Source: JAZDFP01 sp043801445
GTDB taxonomy: Bacteria > Planctomycetota > MHYJ01 > JACQXL01
Direction: 5' to 3'
Length of the DNA stretch: 21,049 nt
NCBI GenBank assembly: GCA_043801445.1
Contig: JAZDMB010000055.1
Span: forward strand, 1-21,049
Under the pieces are notes generated by a model. That model ran no database searches and had not been told where the DNA came from. It saw only the letters and a list, made by a program, of their open reading frames with translations. The stretch's first letter is position 1. Each line of letters starts with the position of its first letter. Below are positions 15,199-21,049 of the stretch, in pieces. The translations under genes were made by a program, and so were the position numbers.

Positions 15199-16125
15199 TC
15201 AGAAATGATATGCTACACTGAAAATGAAACCACCCATTTCACTCTTTAATTTTTGGTCGGAACCATTTCGCATCGGATAAACATCAGTATGATTATGACC
15301 TTCAGTCCTTAGAAGCAGATATTTATAGCCTCCGTTAACCGAAAAATTAGGCGTAAAATAGTAGTTCAGGCGGATGTCGTAATGAATTCCATTTCCATTA
15401 GCTGAAATAATATTCTTTTGTTGCTGCGCTACGGGACGCTCAGGATACTTAACAGAAGTATATTTAGCGGTTAGACGTGATGCGTAGCCTCCTGAAAGAC
15501 TTACTGAAATACCCTGGGTTACAAACACCTCCTCTTTAATCCTGAAATCAATACCATGATAATATATGTTATATTTCTCCCAGTCTTCCGAGAATGTCCT
15601 ATTATTGTTTAATGGATTATCCCAATCAATAACAACACTCGTATTATTATAGGTCACAGAACTTTTATAACCGATATATCCCACTCCGATATCAAATCGT
15701 GATATAGACTTATTAGTTTTACCCATCAGCCGGTAGAATAATCCGCAACTCCCAAAACTGCTTCTGCCTTCAACAGAGGAATAACTCAAGTCCTTAAGGT
15801 AGCCCTGTTGATTATGCACCATATACGTTACTTGTTGTTCGTCTTTTATCAAACCACTATTCAAAGTAAAATCAGCCGAAATTCTCTCATTATATTTCAC
15901 CTCAAAAAAATAAGTATTAGCGCCCAGCATTATGGAATCAGTCGGCTGATTAATATACCAATTATTATGAGCCTGCTGGTCGTTGCCTTCAATGATAAAT
16001 TCGCCTCGATTAAACCAGCTGTAAGATGAAATGCTGCCTTTGACTTCAGCCAAAGTGATTGAGTTAAATGAAGCAAATACAGAAATCGAAAAACTTATGA
16101 CAAGAAATCTAAATAATGAACGCAT
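15199..16125 (-). CDS. Putative outer-membrane beta-barrel protein
   Basis: I do not recognise the exact family. The protein has an N-terminal signal peptide (MRSLFRFLVISFSISVFASF, cleavage probably after ITLA or nearby). The rest is rich in alternating polar and aromatic residues typical of transmembrane beta strands, such as RFDIGVGYIGYKSS, ISVSLSGGYASRL and HYDIRLNYYF. It ends with Phe in GGFIFSVAYHF, the C-terminal signature recognised by the BAM machinery. The size (about 308 residues) fits a 10- to 14-stranded barrel. An in-frame ATG at 16152 would add nine residues, but a strong promoter-like sequence ends just 5 bases before that codon, so I prefer the ATG at 16125. It may be a porin-like or OmpA/omptin-like barrel; no function is claimed. 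Its stop lies 1 base from the arsM stop. Confidence 0.75.
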   Translation of the reverse strand: MRSLFRFLVISFSISVFASFNSITLAEVKGSISSYSWFNRGEFIIEGNDQQAHNNWYINQPTDSIMLGANTYFFEVKYNERISADFTLNSGLIKDEQQVTYMVHNQQGYLKDLSYSSVEGRSSFGSCGLFYRLMGKTNKSISRFDIGVGYIGYKSSVTYNNTSVVIDWDNPLNNNRTFSEDWEKYNIYYHGIDFRIKEEVFVTQGISVSLSGGYASRLTAKYTSVKYPERPVAQQQKNIISANGNGIHYDIRLNYYFTPNFSVNGGYKYLLLRTEGHNHTDVYPMRNGSDQKLKSEMGGFIFSVAYHF

Positions 16126-16156
16126 ACTTATAAAAAACGATTTAAATATCATTGTA

Positions 16157-16186
16157 TTTATATAATAGTTATCTATAATATGTCAA
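16157..16186 (-). promoter_or_regulatory. Candidate promoter for the outer-membrane gene
   Basis: On the minus strand a perfect TTGACA (16181-16186) is followed after 18 bases by TATAAA (16157-16162), or after 16 by TATATA. Transcription would begin near 16150, essentially at the first possible ATG. Either the mRNA is leaderless or translation starts at the ATG at 16125, where a short leader is possible. Confidence 0.5.
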
Positions 16187-16194
16187 CAAAACAA

Positions 16195-16223
16195 ATGCGC
16201 CCGTAGCTCAGTTGGATAGAGCG
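16195..16223 (+). repeat. 29-base direct repeat, left copy (tRNA 5' part)
   Basis: ATGCGCCCG followed by TAGCTCAGTTGGATAGAGCG is identical to 16582-16610. It contains a tRNA acceptor 5' strand plus a complete D arm. The two copies bracket a unit of 387 bases, start to start, that contains the GIY-YIG gene. Confidence 0.9.
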
Positions 16224-16260
16224 CCCCGATGTCACATCGGGGAGGTCGCAAGTCTGCCCC
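16197..16260 (+). pseudogene. tRNA remnant (5' acceptor, D arm, altered anticodon arm)
   Basis: GCGCCCG, TA and the D arm GCTC...GAGC are perfect for a bacterial tRNA of the arginine type. The expected anticodon arm is replaced by CCCCGATGTCACATCGGGG (16224-16242), a 9+1+9 palindrome two bases too long; a 5-base stem would give a 9-base loop with GTC after a T. AGGTCGCAAG then resembles a normal variable loop and T-stem start. After that a repeat hairpin takes over, and the 3' acceptor strand CGGGCGC is never found. A functional tRNA is therefore very unlikely. Confidence 0.8.
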
Positions 16261-16282
16261 GATGTAATATCGGGGCAGACTT
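16250..16282. repeat. REP-like perfect hairpin within the tRNA remnant
   Basis: AAGTCTGCCCCGAT (16250-16263) and ATCGGGGCAGACTT (16269-16282) form a perfect 14-base stem with a GTAAT loop, starting where the T loop of the tRNA should be. It shares CCCCGATGT with the palindrome at 16224-16242 and an exact 12-mer with the atpE-atpF element. It looks like a dispersed palindromic repeat that has overwritten the tRNA. Confidence 0.8.
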
Positions 16283-16305
16283 ACAATTATTGGAATTACA
16301 ACATC

Positions 16306-16581
16306 ATGATAAAACAATCTTACGGTTATGTCTATATTTTAAAAAGCAGTCGCAACGAAACTTATTATATCGGAAGTACTCAAAATATAGAAAAACGATT
16401 GGAAAAACATAATACTGGGCTCGTAAAATCAACATGTAATATTAGACCTTTAATTCTAGTTTTTTATCAAAAATATAATACCATACCACAAGCCAGGCAA
16501 ATAGAATATAAGTTAAAACGACTTAAAAGTCGTAAGATTATAGAACAAATTATTACCGATGGTTGTATTAAAGTAAAATAG
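16306..16581 (+). CDS. Small GIY-YIG nuclease-domain protein
   Basis: The 91-residue product is essentially a lone GIY-YIG domain. It has YVYILKS (GIY-equivalent strand, residues 8-14), YYIGS (20-24), the conserved Arg31 in KRLEKHN, and Glu67 in the QIEYKLKRLKSRK segment where the catalytic metal-binding Glu is expected. This matches the small stand-alone proteins of the UPF0213/YhbQ-like group, whose cellular role is poorly defined; DNA nicking or repair is assumed. The gene lies exactly between two copies of a tRNA 5' fragment: the stop TAG (16579-16581) abuts the second copy. There is no good ribosome-binding site. It could be a mobile cassette associated with tRNA genes, or simply a gene caught in a tandem duplication. 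Confidence 0.88.
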   Translation: MIKQSYGYVYILKSSRNETYYIGSTQNIEKRLEKHNTGLVKSTCNIRPLILVFYQKYNTIPQARQIEYKLKRLKSRKIIEQIITDGCIKVK

Positions 16582-16610
16582 ATGCGCCCGTAGCTCAGTT
16601 GGATAGAGCG
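16582..16610 (+). repeat. 29-base direct repeat, right copy (tRNA 5' part)
   Basis: Identical to 16195-16223. It begins at the base following the GIY-YIG stop codon. Confidence 0.9.
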
Positions 16611-16636
16611 GCGGTTTCCTAATGCAATCAGGTCGT
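16584..16636 (+). pseudogene. Truncated tRNA-Arg(CCT)-like gene
   Basis: GCGCCCG, TA, the D arm and then GCGGT TTCCTAA give a standard 5' anticodon stem and loop with anticodon CCT (arginine). The 3' anticodon strand should be ACCGC, but the sequence reads TGCAATC before AGGTCG. After that no T arm and no CGGGCGC acceptor strand follow. The break falls in the anticodon 3' strand and just after the variable loop, so the gene is a 5' fragment. No matching 3' half exists elsewhere in the window. Confidence 0.75.
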
Positions 16637-16700
16637 TTTTCATAACTACTTAAAAATCATATAACTATTGAATTGTCAATGGGATAATAATAAAATTTGA

Positions 16701-16716
16701 GTTGACAGGAGTCAAC
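16701..16716 (-). terminator. Possible terminator downstream of the ABC-3C operon
   Basis: GTTGAC (16701-16706) and GTCAAC (16711-16716) form a perfect 6-base stem with a 4-base loop. Read on the minus strand it is followed by TCAAATTTTATTATTA, a loose T-rich tract. The stem is short and G/C-poor and lies about 280 bases beyond the ATPase stop, so this is tentative. Confidence 0.25.
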
Positions 16717-16879
16717 AAGAATATGCCTCTTTTCACACCCATTTGGCACACAGAAGGCACAAGAATCGGACGCGTCTGGGCGATTCCTTACAAGCGTAAT
16801 CTATAATCCAGCATTGGAGTATGACGACACTAACAGTTGCGGCAGAGTGTTATAACATCCTTATGTTGTGTTCACAAGC

Positions 16880-16951
16880 CATCAATTGAGTTTGAATTTT
16901 AGTGGAATCGCTGTAATTACTATTTAACTGTTGGAGGGTGTCCCCCGAATT
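16880..16951. repeat. Imperfect direct repeat flanking the ABC-3C operon, left copy
   Basis: It corresponds to 20126-20197. Shared blocks in order are CA-CAATTGAGT-TGA, TAATTA-TATTTAACTG (16914-16930) and TCCCCCGAATT (16941-16951), with small gaps between. Similarity may extend weakly further left. The A+T/CCCCC composition resembles ends of small transposons or REP-associated elements, by memory only. Confidence 0.65.
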
Positions 16952-16998
16952 TAGGAATTGAGGCATATGATGTATGGTGTGCGGCACAGAAGTTAAGG

Positions 16999-18786
16999 TT
17001 AGAACGATGTCTTAAAAAGTTTGCCATCATCGTTTTTATCATGCAACTCCATAATAATTTCATCTTTATCAAACATTATGAAATTATCTTTGTCATCTCT
17101 TGGCAAATCATCTTTGATTACGCTGAGGATATATTGAATGTTATACTTAGTGCAGTACTCTTTTAAAAGATTCAACAACCTTGCTCTTATTTTATTTTCC
17201 TGATTAGAAAATATATCGTCGTGATAGACAAACCTGAAATACGATTCGTTTGAATACTCTGCTAATATTGCCAAGTCAAATGCAACGCAAAGCATTTTCT
17301 TATATGTATTGCCCTCACTTTTTTTTGTCTCTCCAATTCTATAACTAAATTCGACGTTATTCTTAGAGTTTGGAGCGACAGAGATAATTGCTTGATAGTT
17401 CAGAATTGAGTATGCAAAATCTGAAAAGAAGTTTCGTATCTTTGCATAGCGACTATTTGCAGAAGTATTGTCCAGAATTGCAGATAGCTTTTGTACAGCA
17501 ATTTTCAGATCATCCTTTAATCTGCCGATTTCCGACTTCTTTGATTCAATGATTTTGATGGAATCTAACTGCGCTTCGTGTCTTGCAATTTCATTTTCAA
17601 GCTTTATGAGTTCACTTTGGTATTCCTTAAGTTTTTTTAGAATGGTATTATCTTGTATAACATCTCTAAACTTCTCCTTCTCTTTATTTGAATTAATAAG
17701 CAAAAGTTTAATATTTCTTAGGGCTTCAGTCTTCTTAGACAAAGTGTCCTTTAAAAGTGTCTTCCGTTCCGCAGTGATTTGTTTATTAAATTCAATTAAT
17801 TCTTGATATGATTTGTCCAGTTGGTCTGGGAAATAAAGTTCAACTTCAGCAAAAACTTCTTTGACTACATCTAAATCAAAATCAAAATTGCTTTTTAAAG
17901 ACTCATTAATCTTTTTTATTTCAAATTGAAAATTATACGAGGCTTTATTTAACTCGCTGATTCTCGTTTCTATCTCTTCAACTAAATTAACAATCATTTT
18001 GTCGTCTTGACGATAAAAGTTCAGATTATCCAATTCTTGTATTCTTTCCCGTTTGGATTTATTAAGAACCTGTATGAATCCTTCTATCTCATCTTTTTGA
18101 TTTGATTGAATATTGAACCCTTCTTCCTGTTCTTCAATAACTTTATTTATTTGTTTTATTTCTTCCTCAATAGCGTATTTTTTTGCAAGCGGGGAGCAGT
18201 CAAACCCCAAAAGCGAAAACATAAAAGTTTTCCATTTCTTTTCATCCCAGGTGAACTTGCTAAGCATAAATAAATCAGCATAATCATTATGCATCCTTAA
18301 GGAATAATTAATAGTATCTCTAAAGTCAAAGACAGGGTTTGCATTAAAAAAATTAAAATCTAAATACTCATTCAATTTTTGTTTTGCTTCGCCAAGAGTT
18401 ATATTTTCCAAATCCCATTGCTTCGGAATTTCAAAATCTTTTACACTATCAGTTGACACTTTTATTGAAACCTTTGAACTGTCTGCAACAGTTCTTTTAA
18501 TGGTGAGATATTTGCCCGAATTGAGAAGAATTTCCAAATAAAATTCATAACCATTAAATTTGCGCGTATTGGTTTTTTTATCTTTCGTAGAGGTTAAAAA
18601 ATGTTCTTTTGGTGTAATTCCTTTTAAAAGAAGAAAATTAATTAACTCAATTAGCTTTGATTTTCCCAAATTATGCGAACTATTCGGGCTTGTTTTTGCT
18701 TTTACATCTGCATAAATTACACTTAATCCCAAATTAAACTTGGTATTGTGAAAGTCCTTATTGCTGTATATTTTGTTAAGCTTCAT
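16999..18786 (-). CDS. ABC-3C system ATPase, DUF2326-type coiled-coil protein
   Basis: This 595-residue SMC/RecN-like ABC ATPase is predicted to be the motor of an ABC three-component conflict system. The N-terminal lobe ends in a degenerate Walker A, HNLGKSKL (GKS at 41-43). Residues about 205-440 are charged and heptad-like, a long coiled coil (for example KSKRERIQELDNL and IKLENEIARHEAQLDSI). The C-terminal lobe has a signature-like SEGNTYKK (490-497), Walker B YHDDIFS (521-527) and a switch segment QYILSVIKDDLP. This head-coil-head plan with HNLGKS and HDDIFSN fits DUF2326. The ATG overlaps the middle-component stop in a 4-base ATGA, implying translational coupling. It is the last gene of the operon. 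The exact activity (DNA end sensing, DNA translocation or another) is unknown. Confidence 0.85.
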   Translation of the reverse strand: MKLNKIYSNKDFHNTKFNLGLSVIYADVKAKTSPNSSHNLGKSKLIELINFLLLKGITPKEHFLTSTKDKKTNTRKFNGYEFYLEILLNSGKYLTIKRTVADSSKVSIKVSTDSVKDFEIPKQWDLENITLGEAKQKLNEYLDFNFFNANPVFDFRDTINYSLRMHNDYADLFMLSKFTWDEKKWKTFMFSLLGFDCSPLAKKYAIEEEIKQINKVIEEQEEGFNIQSNQKDEIEGFIQVLNKSKRERIQELDNLNFYRQDDKMIVNLVEEIETRISELNKASYNFQFEIKKINESLKSNFDFDLDVVKEVFAEVELYFPDQLDKSYQELIEFNKQITAERKTLLKDTLSKKTEALRNIKLLLINSNKEKEKFRDVIQDNTILKKLKEYQSELIKLENEIARHEAQLDSIKIIESKKSEIGRLKDDLKIAVQKLSAILDNTSANSRYAKIRNFFSDFAYSILNYQAIISVAPNSKNNVEFSYRIGETKKSEGNTYKKMLCVAFDLAILAEYSNESYFRFVYHDDIFSNQENKIRARLLNLLKEYCTKYNIQYILSVIKDDLPRDDKDNFIMFDKDEIIMELHDKNDDGKLFKTSF

Positions 18787-19025
18787 TTTAAATGTTTAAT
18801 GCTAAAAGAATCTATGTTTTTATTATATTCAATTTTGTTGAGTAAAAAAAGAAAATTTAATGCATACGGGAAAACGGGTTTACTATCAGCCCCGAGTAAT
18901 TTGCATACTTCATTTTCAAGCTCACTATAAGATAAAACTTTTATTCTCTGTAACGCTTTTAAAACCGAAGCGGTCACATTAAGTAGAGAATGTTTCAGGT
19001 TTAAATATTTATCTGGTGTTATCAT
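18783..19025 (-). CDS. ABC-3C system middle component
   Basis: This 80-residue protein, from ATG 19025, has the pattern of the small ABC-3C middle components. It starts with MITPDKYLNLKHSLLN, has a helical core (VLKALQRIKVLSYSELENEV) and ends with FPYALNFLFLLNKIEYN. The predicted fold is winged-helix-like, and it is thought to bridge the ATPase and the effector. An in-frame TTG at 19040 could add five residues, but the ATG start gives the conserved ITPDKYLNL N-terminus. It overlaps the SMEK gene by 17 bases and the ATPase gene by 4. I cannot assign the numbered subfamily (MC6, MC7 or other) without a profile search. Confidence 0.8.
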   Translation of the reverse strand: MITPDKYLNLKHSLLNVTASVLKALQRIKVLSYSELENEVCKLLGADSKPVFPYALNFLFLLNKIEYNKNIDSFSIKHLK

Positions 19026-20016
19026 TTTCGTTTTCGCCAATGTCGCATTGAAAATACATAAAATGAAGCAGTATTTGCAAACGCCTTCTGTCTGCCACTA
19101 ATGCCTCGGACTGTCTTTTACAGATGTCTTCAATTTCCGAGAAAATTCCATCAAATTTATCGTATTCGGTCCGTTTAACCAAAATCCGTTTCTGCAAATC
19201 GCCTGTTATATTCAAGTAAATTTCTTTGAAAGCCTTGTTTTCAAATTTTTCCAAAAAAGTTCTGAACTGCTCAAAAAATGGCAAAGACTGTTGTTGTATT
19301 AATTTGATGTAGCCTTCGCTTAAATTATTGATTTTATTCTTTGTAGGGAATTTCGTTCTGTGTATTTTTCTGATTGAATAGGAAATGTTATTTATCAAAT
19401 TTGGGTTTTGTGCGGAAAATGCACCCAACATTTCTGCAATGTCCTGTGGGGTTATATCTTCAATAAAACCACTCTTTAGCCTTGAAACATTATTCTCTAA
19501 AATTAGCAGGATTTCTCCTTGAATTTCTATTGATGAATTTTTTATCTCTTTCAATAAATCTTCTATATCGATTATATTTTTGCTTTTATCAAAAACATAT
19601 TTTCCTTGTGTATTAAATTTTGTTGTATAACCCCTTTTCTTCGTCGTAATGAAAAAATAGTGATTCGGGAATGTTTTGTAGACCTCATGCTCAATATTTA
19701 TTTTTATTTTCTCGTGGATATAGTCTGACGAAGCAGTTGCTGTAACTGAAACACCTATTTTATGCTCTATATCTCCTAAATCAATCGCAGGGAAATTGGT
19801 TTGCTTTTTATTGAGATTTTTCAATTCCCAACCAAAGATTTTGTTCAGAAGTAAAACAGCTAAATCTTCATTAGTATTGTTAACGTCATTCAGCAAAACG
19901 GATGAACTGTATTCAGTGTAATACCTCCATTGTGTGAGAAGTTGCATTATTTTATGTGTCGTTTGAAGGTTTTGCATATAGGATAAAATACTCGTAATTT
20001 GGTTTCCAACTTCCAT
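19009..20016 (-). CDS. ABC-3C system SMEK-domain protein
   Basis: This 335-residue protein is the first gene of the operon and the likely effector or target-recognition subunit. Residues about 1-140 match the SMEK domain of ABC three-component systems: an N-terminal helix (NQITSILSYMQNLQTTHKIM), NEDLAVLLLNKIFGWELKNLN, then FPAIDLGD (76-83) and IGVSVTATASSDYIHEKI. The layout is compatible with a restriction-endonuclease-like core, with Asp in IDLGD as a candidate catalytic residue. Where I recall QVTS as common, this protein has SVTA. The rest (about 150-335) is helical and unrecognised; it ends in a charged, four-helix-like region. I chose ATG 20016 over GTG 20022 because AGGTGA lies 7 bases before it. 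No membrane segments are seen. Confidence 0.82.
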   Translation of the reverse strand: MEVGNQITSILSYMQNLQTTHKIMQLLTQWRYYTEYSSSVLLNDVNNTNEDLAVLLLNKIFGWELKNLNKKQTNFPAIDLGDIEHKIGVSVTATASSDYIHEKIKINIEHEVYKTFPNHYFFITTKKRGYTTKFNTQGKYVFDKSKNIIDIEDLLKEIKNSSIEIQGEILLILENNVSRLKSGFIEDITPQDIAEMLGAFSAQNPNLINNISYSIRKIHRTKFPTKNKINNLSEGYIKLIQQQSLPFFEQFRTFLEKFENKAFKEIYLNITGDLQKRILVKRTEYDKFDGIFSEIEDICKRQSEALVADRRRLQILLHFMYFQCDIGENENDNTR

Positions 20017-20033
20017 GGACACCTCACCTAATT

Positions 20034-20061
20034 ATTATACCAACCCTTTATTTCCTTTCAA
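20034..20061 (-). promoter_or_regulatory. Promoter of the ABC-3C operon
   Basis: On the minus strand TTGAAA (20056-20061) and a perfect TATAAT (20034-20039) are separated by 16 bases. The predicted start of transcription (about 20026-20028) gives a very short leader of roughly 10 bases before the ATG at 20016, with AGGTGA at 20024-20029 at its 5' edge. It is the best sigma-70-like promoter in the window, suggesting constitutive expression of the cassette. Confidence 0.6.
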
Positions 20062-20125
20062 CTAAAATCTAATATTTACCCGACCAATCGGTGATGCGGT
20101 GTTGACATTCAAGATGGACGCAATG

Positions 20126-20197
20126 CAACAATTGAGTGTGAGCTGGTTAGGTCTCTTTAATTAGTATTTAACTGGTCGGTATGGCGTCCCCCGAATT
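20126..20197. repeat. Imperfect direct repeat flanking the ABC-3C operon, right copy
   Basis: It pairs with 16880-16951. TAATTAGTATTTAACTG (20158-20174) differs from the left copy by one base, and TCCCCCGAATT (20187-20197) is identical. The inner end reaches the TAA that closes the frameshifted recQ tail, so the repeat starts exactly where that gene ends. Confidence 0.65.
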
Positions 20198-20390
20198 AGG
20201 AGGGAATTATATTTAATTTATTGAGCCGTGACCTAATTCCTCCTGTTTGTCTGCCTAAAAGATTTGCTATTTCACTAATTGTTTTACCGCTTTTATATTC
20301 GATAATTAACTTCTGTTCCTGTGCCTCCGTCCATTTTTCATAGGCGCTGGGACATTCTTTCCTTATGTCAGGAAGAGAGTACGCCTTGTA
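20196..20390 (-). pseudogene. Frameshifted 3' tail of recQ, helix-turn-helix
   Basis: After the recQ frame stops at 20363, an overlapping minus-strand frame continues without a start codon. It reads KAYSLPDIRKECPSAYEKWT and then EAQEQKLIIEYKSGKTISEI, ANLLGRQTGGIRSRLNKLNI and a stop at 20196-20198. This has the form of the C-terminal helix-turn-helix found at the end of some RecQ and UvrD-type helicases. A one-base shift near 20380-20395 would join it to the main frame. It is either a real mutation or a sequencing or assembly error. Confidence 0.75.
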
Positions 20391-21049
20391 TCAGTCTTGC
20401 AGTAATCAACTATTTTTTCTGTAAACAAATGCCCATATTTTTTTAGCTTCACATCTCCAACCCCATTAATTTCCCTAAAAGCATCCATGGTCTGCGGATA
20501 CCGTGTTGACATATCTTTTAAAGCTACATCCGAGAATACTATATATGGCGGCACGTGCTGCTTATCCGCGAGCTGCTTTCGCAATGCCCTTAGGATTTCA
20601 AATAATTTTTGGTCGCAATCCCTGAAAACAAAGTCGGTAGTTTTTTTAGATTTAGGAATTACAGCCTCTGGTTCAGTGTATGATATAACTTCTGCTTTTT
20701 CAGAAGGGGCGCAGGCATCGCACATATTACAGTTATAAGTATCATATTTTTCACCGAAGTAATTTAACAAAGTTATCCGCCGGCATTTAGACCAAGTGCA
20801 AAAATCAATCATCCTGTACAATTTACTATAGGCAATCCGCCGGTTTTGTTCATCTTCAATCTTCCTAATGAAATATTCGTGCTTGATTTTATCGCTATAA
20901 CTGAAAAACAAAATACAATCGCTCTTAAGCCCATCACGACCCGCCCGCCCGGTTTCCTGATAATAGCCCTCAATGCTTTTGGGCATATCGCAATGAATCA
21001 CATAACGGATATTCGGCTTATCAATGCCCATCCCAAAGGCGATGGTGGC
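20363..21049 (-). CDS. recQ: ATP-dependent DNA helicase RecQ, 3' part
   Basis: This superfamily 2 3'-5' DNA helicase acts in recombination and repair. The window holds only the C-terminal half; the N-terminal ATPase lobe lies beyond the right edge. Visible parts are motif V ATIAFGMGIDKPNIRYVIH, motif VI YYQETGRAGRDG with its arginine finger, and the RecQ C-terminal zinc module (Cys in CTWSKCRR, YNCNMCDAC). An HRDC domain follows (about the last 90 residues: LFEILRALRKQLADKQHVPP through DAFREINGVGDVKLKKYG). The frame ends abruptly with RRTLFLT at 20363, and the missing tail is found in an adjacent frame. The protein may still work, since zinc and HRDC domains are intact. Confidence 0.93.
   Translation of the reverse strand, partial: ATIAFGMGIDKPNIRYVIHCDMPKSIEGYYQETGRAGRDGLKSDCILFFSYSDKIKHEYFIRKIEDEQNRRIAYSKLYRMIDFCTWSKCRRITLLNYFGEKYDTYNCNMCDACAPSEKAEVISYTEPEAVIPKSKKTTDFVFRDCDQKLFEILRALRKQLADKQHVPPYIVFSDVALKDMSTRYPQTMDAFREINGVGDVKLKKYGHLFTEKIVDYCKTDTRRTLFLT

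Larger units (their letters stand above)
16625..16998. other. Gene-free boundary region of the defence island
   Basis: No convincing gene is seen in this ~370-base stretch on either strand. It contains a small hairpin (16701-16716) and the left copy of a 72-base imperfect direct repeat (16880-16951). The stretch GGAGGGTGTCCCCC at 16933-16946 can form a short G/C stem. It probably consists of remnants of mobile DNA between the tRNA fragments and the ABC-3C operon. Confidence 0.5.

Noticed and set aside
16197..16636. Group I intron in tRNA-Arg(CCT) with a GIY-YIG homing endonuclease
   Set aside because: Such an intron would interrupt one tRNA with a 5' half before and a 3' half after. Here two 5' halves are present and no 3' half or intron core was seen.
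16680..20197. Integron attC sites around the ABC-3C genes
   Set aside because: GTTAGGT (20146-20152) and ATTTAAC look like attC simple sites, but the complementary partner needed to fold an attC is absent, and no integrase is in view.
20194..20245. Intrinsic terminator hairpin at the recQ end (AATTAGGAGGG with CTAATTCCTCC)
   Set aside because: The arms are imperfect, lie partly within the coding tail, and no T-run follows on the minus strand. Probably coincidental.
124..21049. CRISPR arrays and rRNA genes
   Set aside because: I saw no regularly spaced identical repeats and no rRNA sequence on either strand.

Overview
This window looks like a chromosomal segment from an uncultivated, A+T-rich, Gram-negative bacterium. 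An outer-membrane beta-barrel protein implies a diderm envelope. Bacterial F-type ATP synthase, FtsY, NusB and RecQ exclude an archaeon. The abundance of short palindromic repeats and the gene order would fit Planctomycetota or a neighbouring candidate phylum, but that placement is a weak impression from memory, not a demonstrated result.

Layout. (1) From 11049 leftward to 124 runs one long minus-strand gene string: atpI-like, atpB, atpE, atpF, atpH, atpA, atpG, atpD, then tmk, holB, ricT (PSP1/YaaT family) and metG. Genes overlap or nearly touch, except for a repeat-filled gap between atpE and atpF, a 69-base gap between atpH and atpA, and a hairpin-rich 139-base gap between holB and ricT. 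No atpC (epsilon) gene follows atpD. The tmk-holB-ricT-metG order parallels the conserved tmk-holB-yaaT-metS neighbourhood known from Bacillus. (2) 11285-16152 is a mixed housekeeping block: a plus-strand isoaspartyl peptidase/asparaginase converges on a minus-strand ribH-nusB-ftsY group. Then comes a plus-strand arsenite methyltransferase (arsM), which converges on a minus-strand outer-membrane barrel gene. (3) 16195-16640 holds two copies of the 5' part of an arginine-type tRNA gene in direct orientation, bracketing a small GIY-YIG nuclease gene. Neither copy has a 3' half. (4) 16880-20197 is a putative mobile defence island: imperfect 72-base direct repeats flank a three-gene minus-strand operon encoding a SMEK-domain protein, a small middle component and a coiled-coil DUF2326-type ABC ATPase. 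This matches the predicted 'ABC three-component' (ABC-3C) conflict-system architecture. (5) The right edge holds the 3' part of a recQ helicase gene whose last ~60 codons, including a helix-turn-helix tail, lie in another frame.

Themes worth attention. The ABC-3C cassette has its own strong promoter-like sequence and lies between a degraded tRNA locus and a frameshifted recQ. Palindromic repeat elements have also spread through the segment: one sits between atpE and atpF, one inside the tRNA remnant, and two appear to be inserted in frame inside the essential genes tmk and atpG. The ATP synthase c subunit carries Gln, Glu, Thr and Tyr at the positions that bind Na+ in Na+-dependent ATP synthases, so the enzyme may be sodium-coupled.
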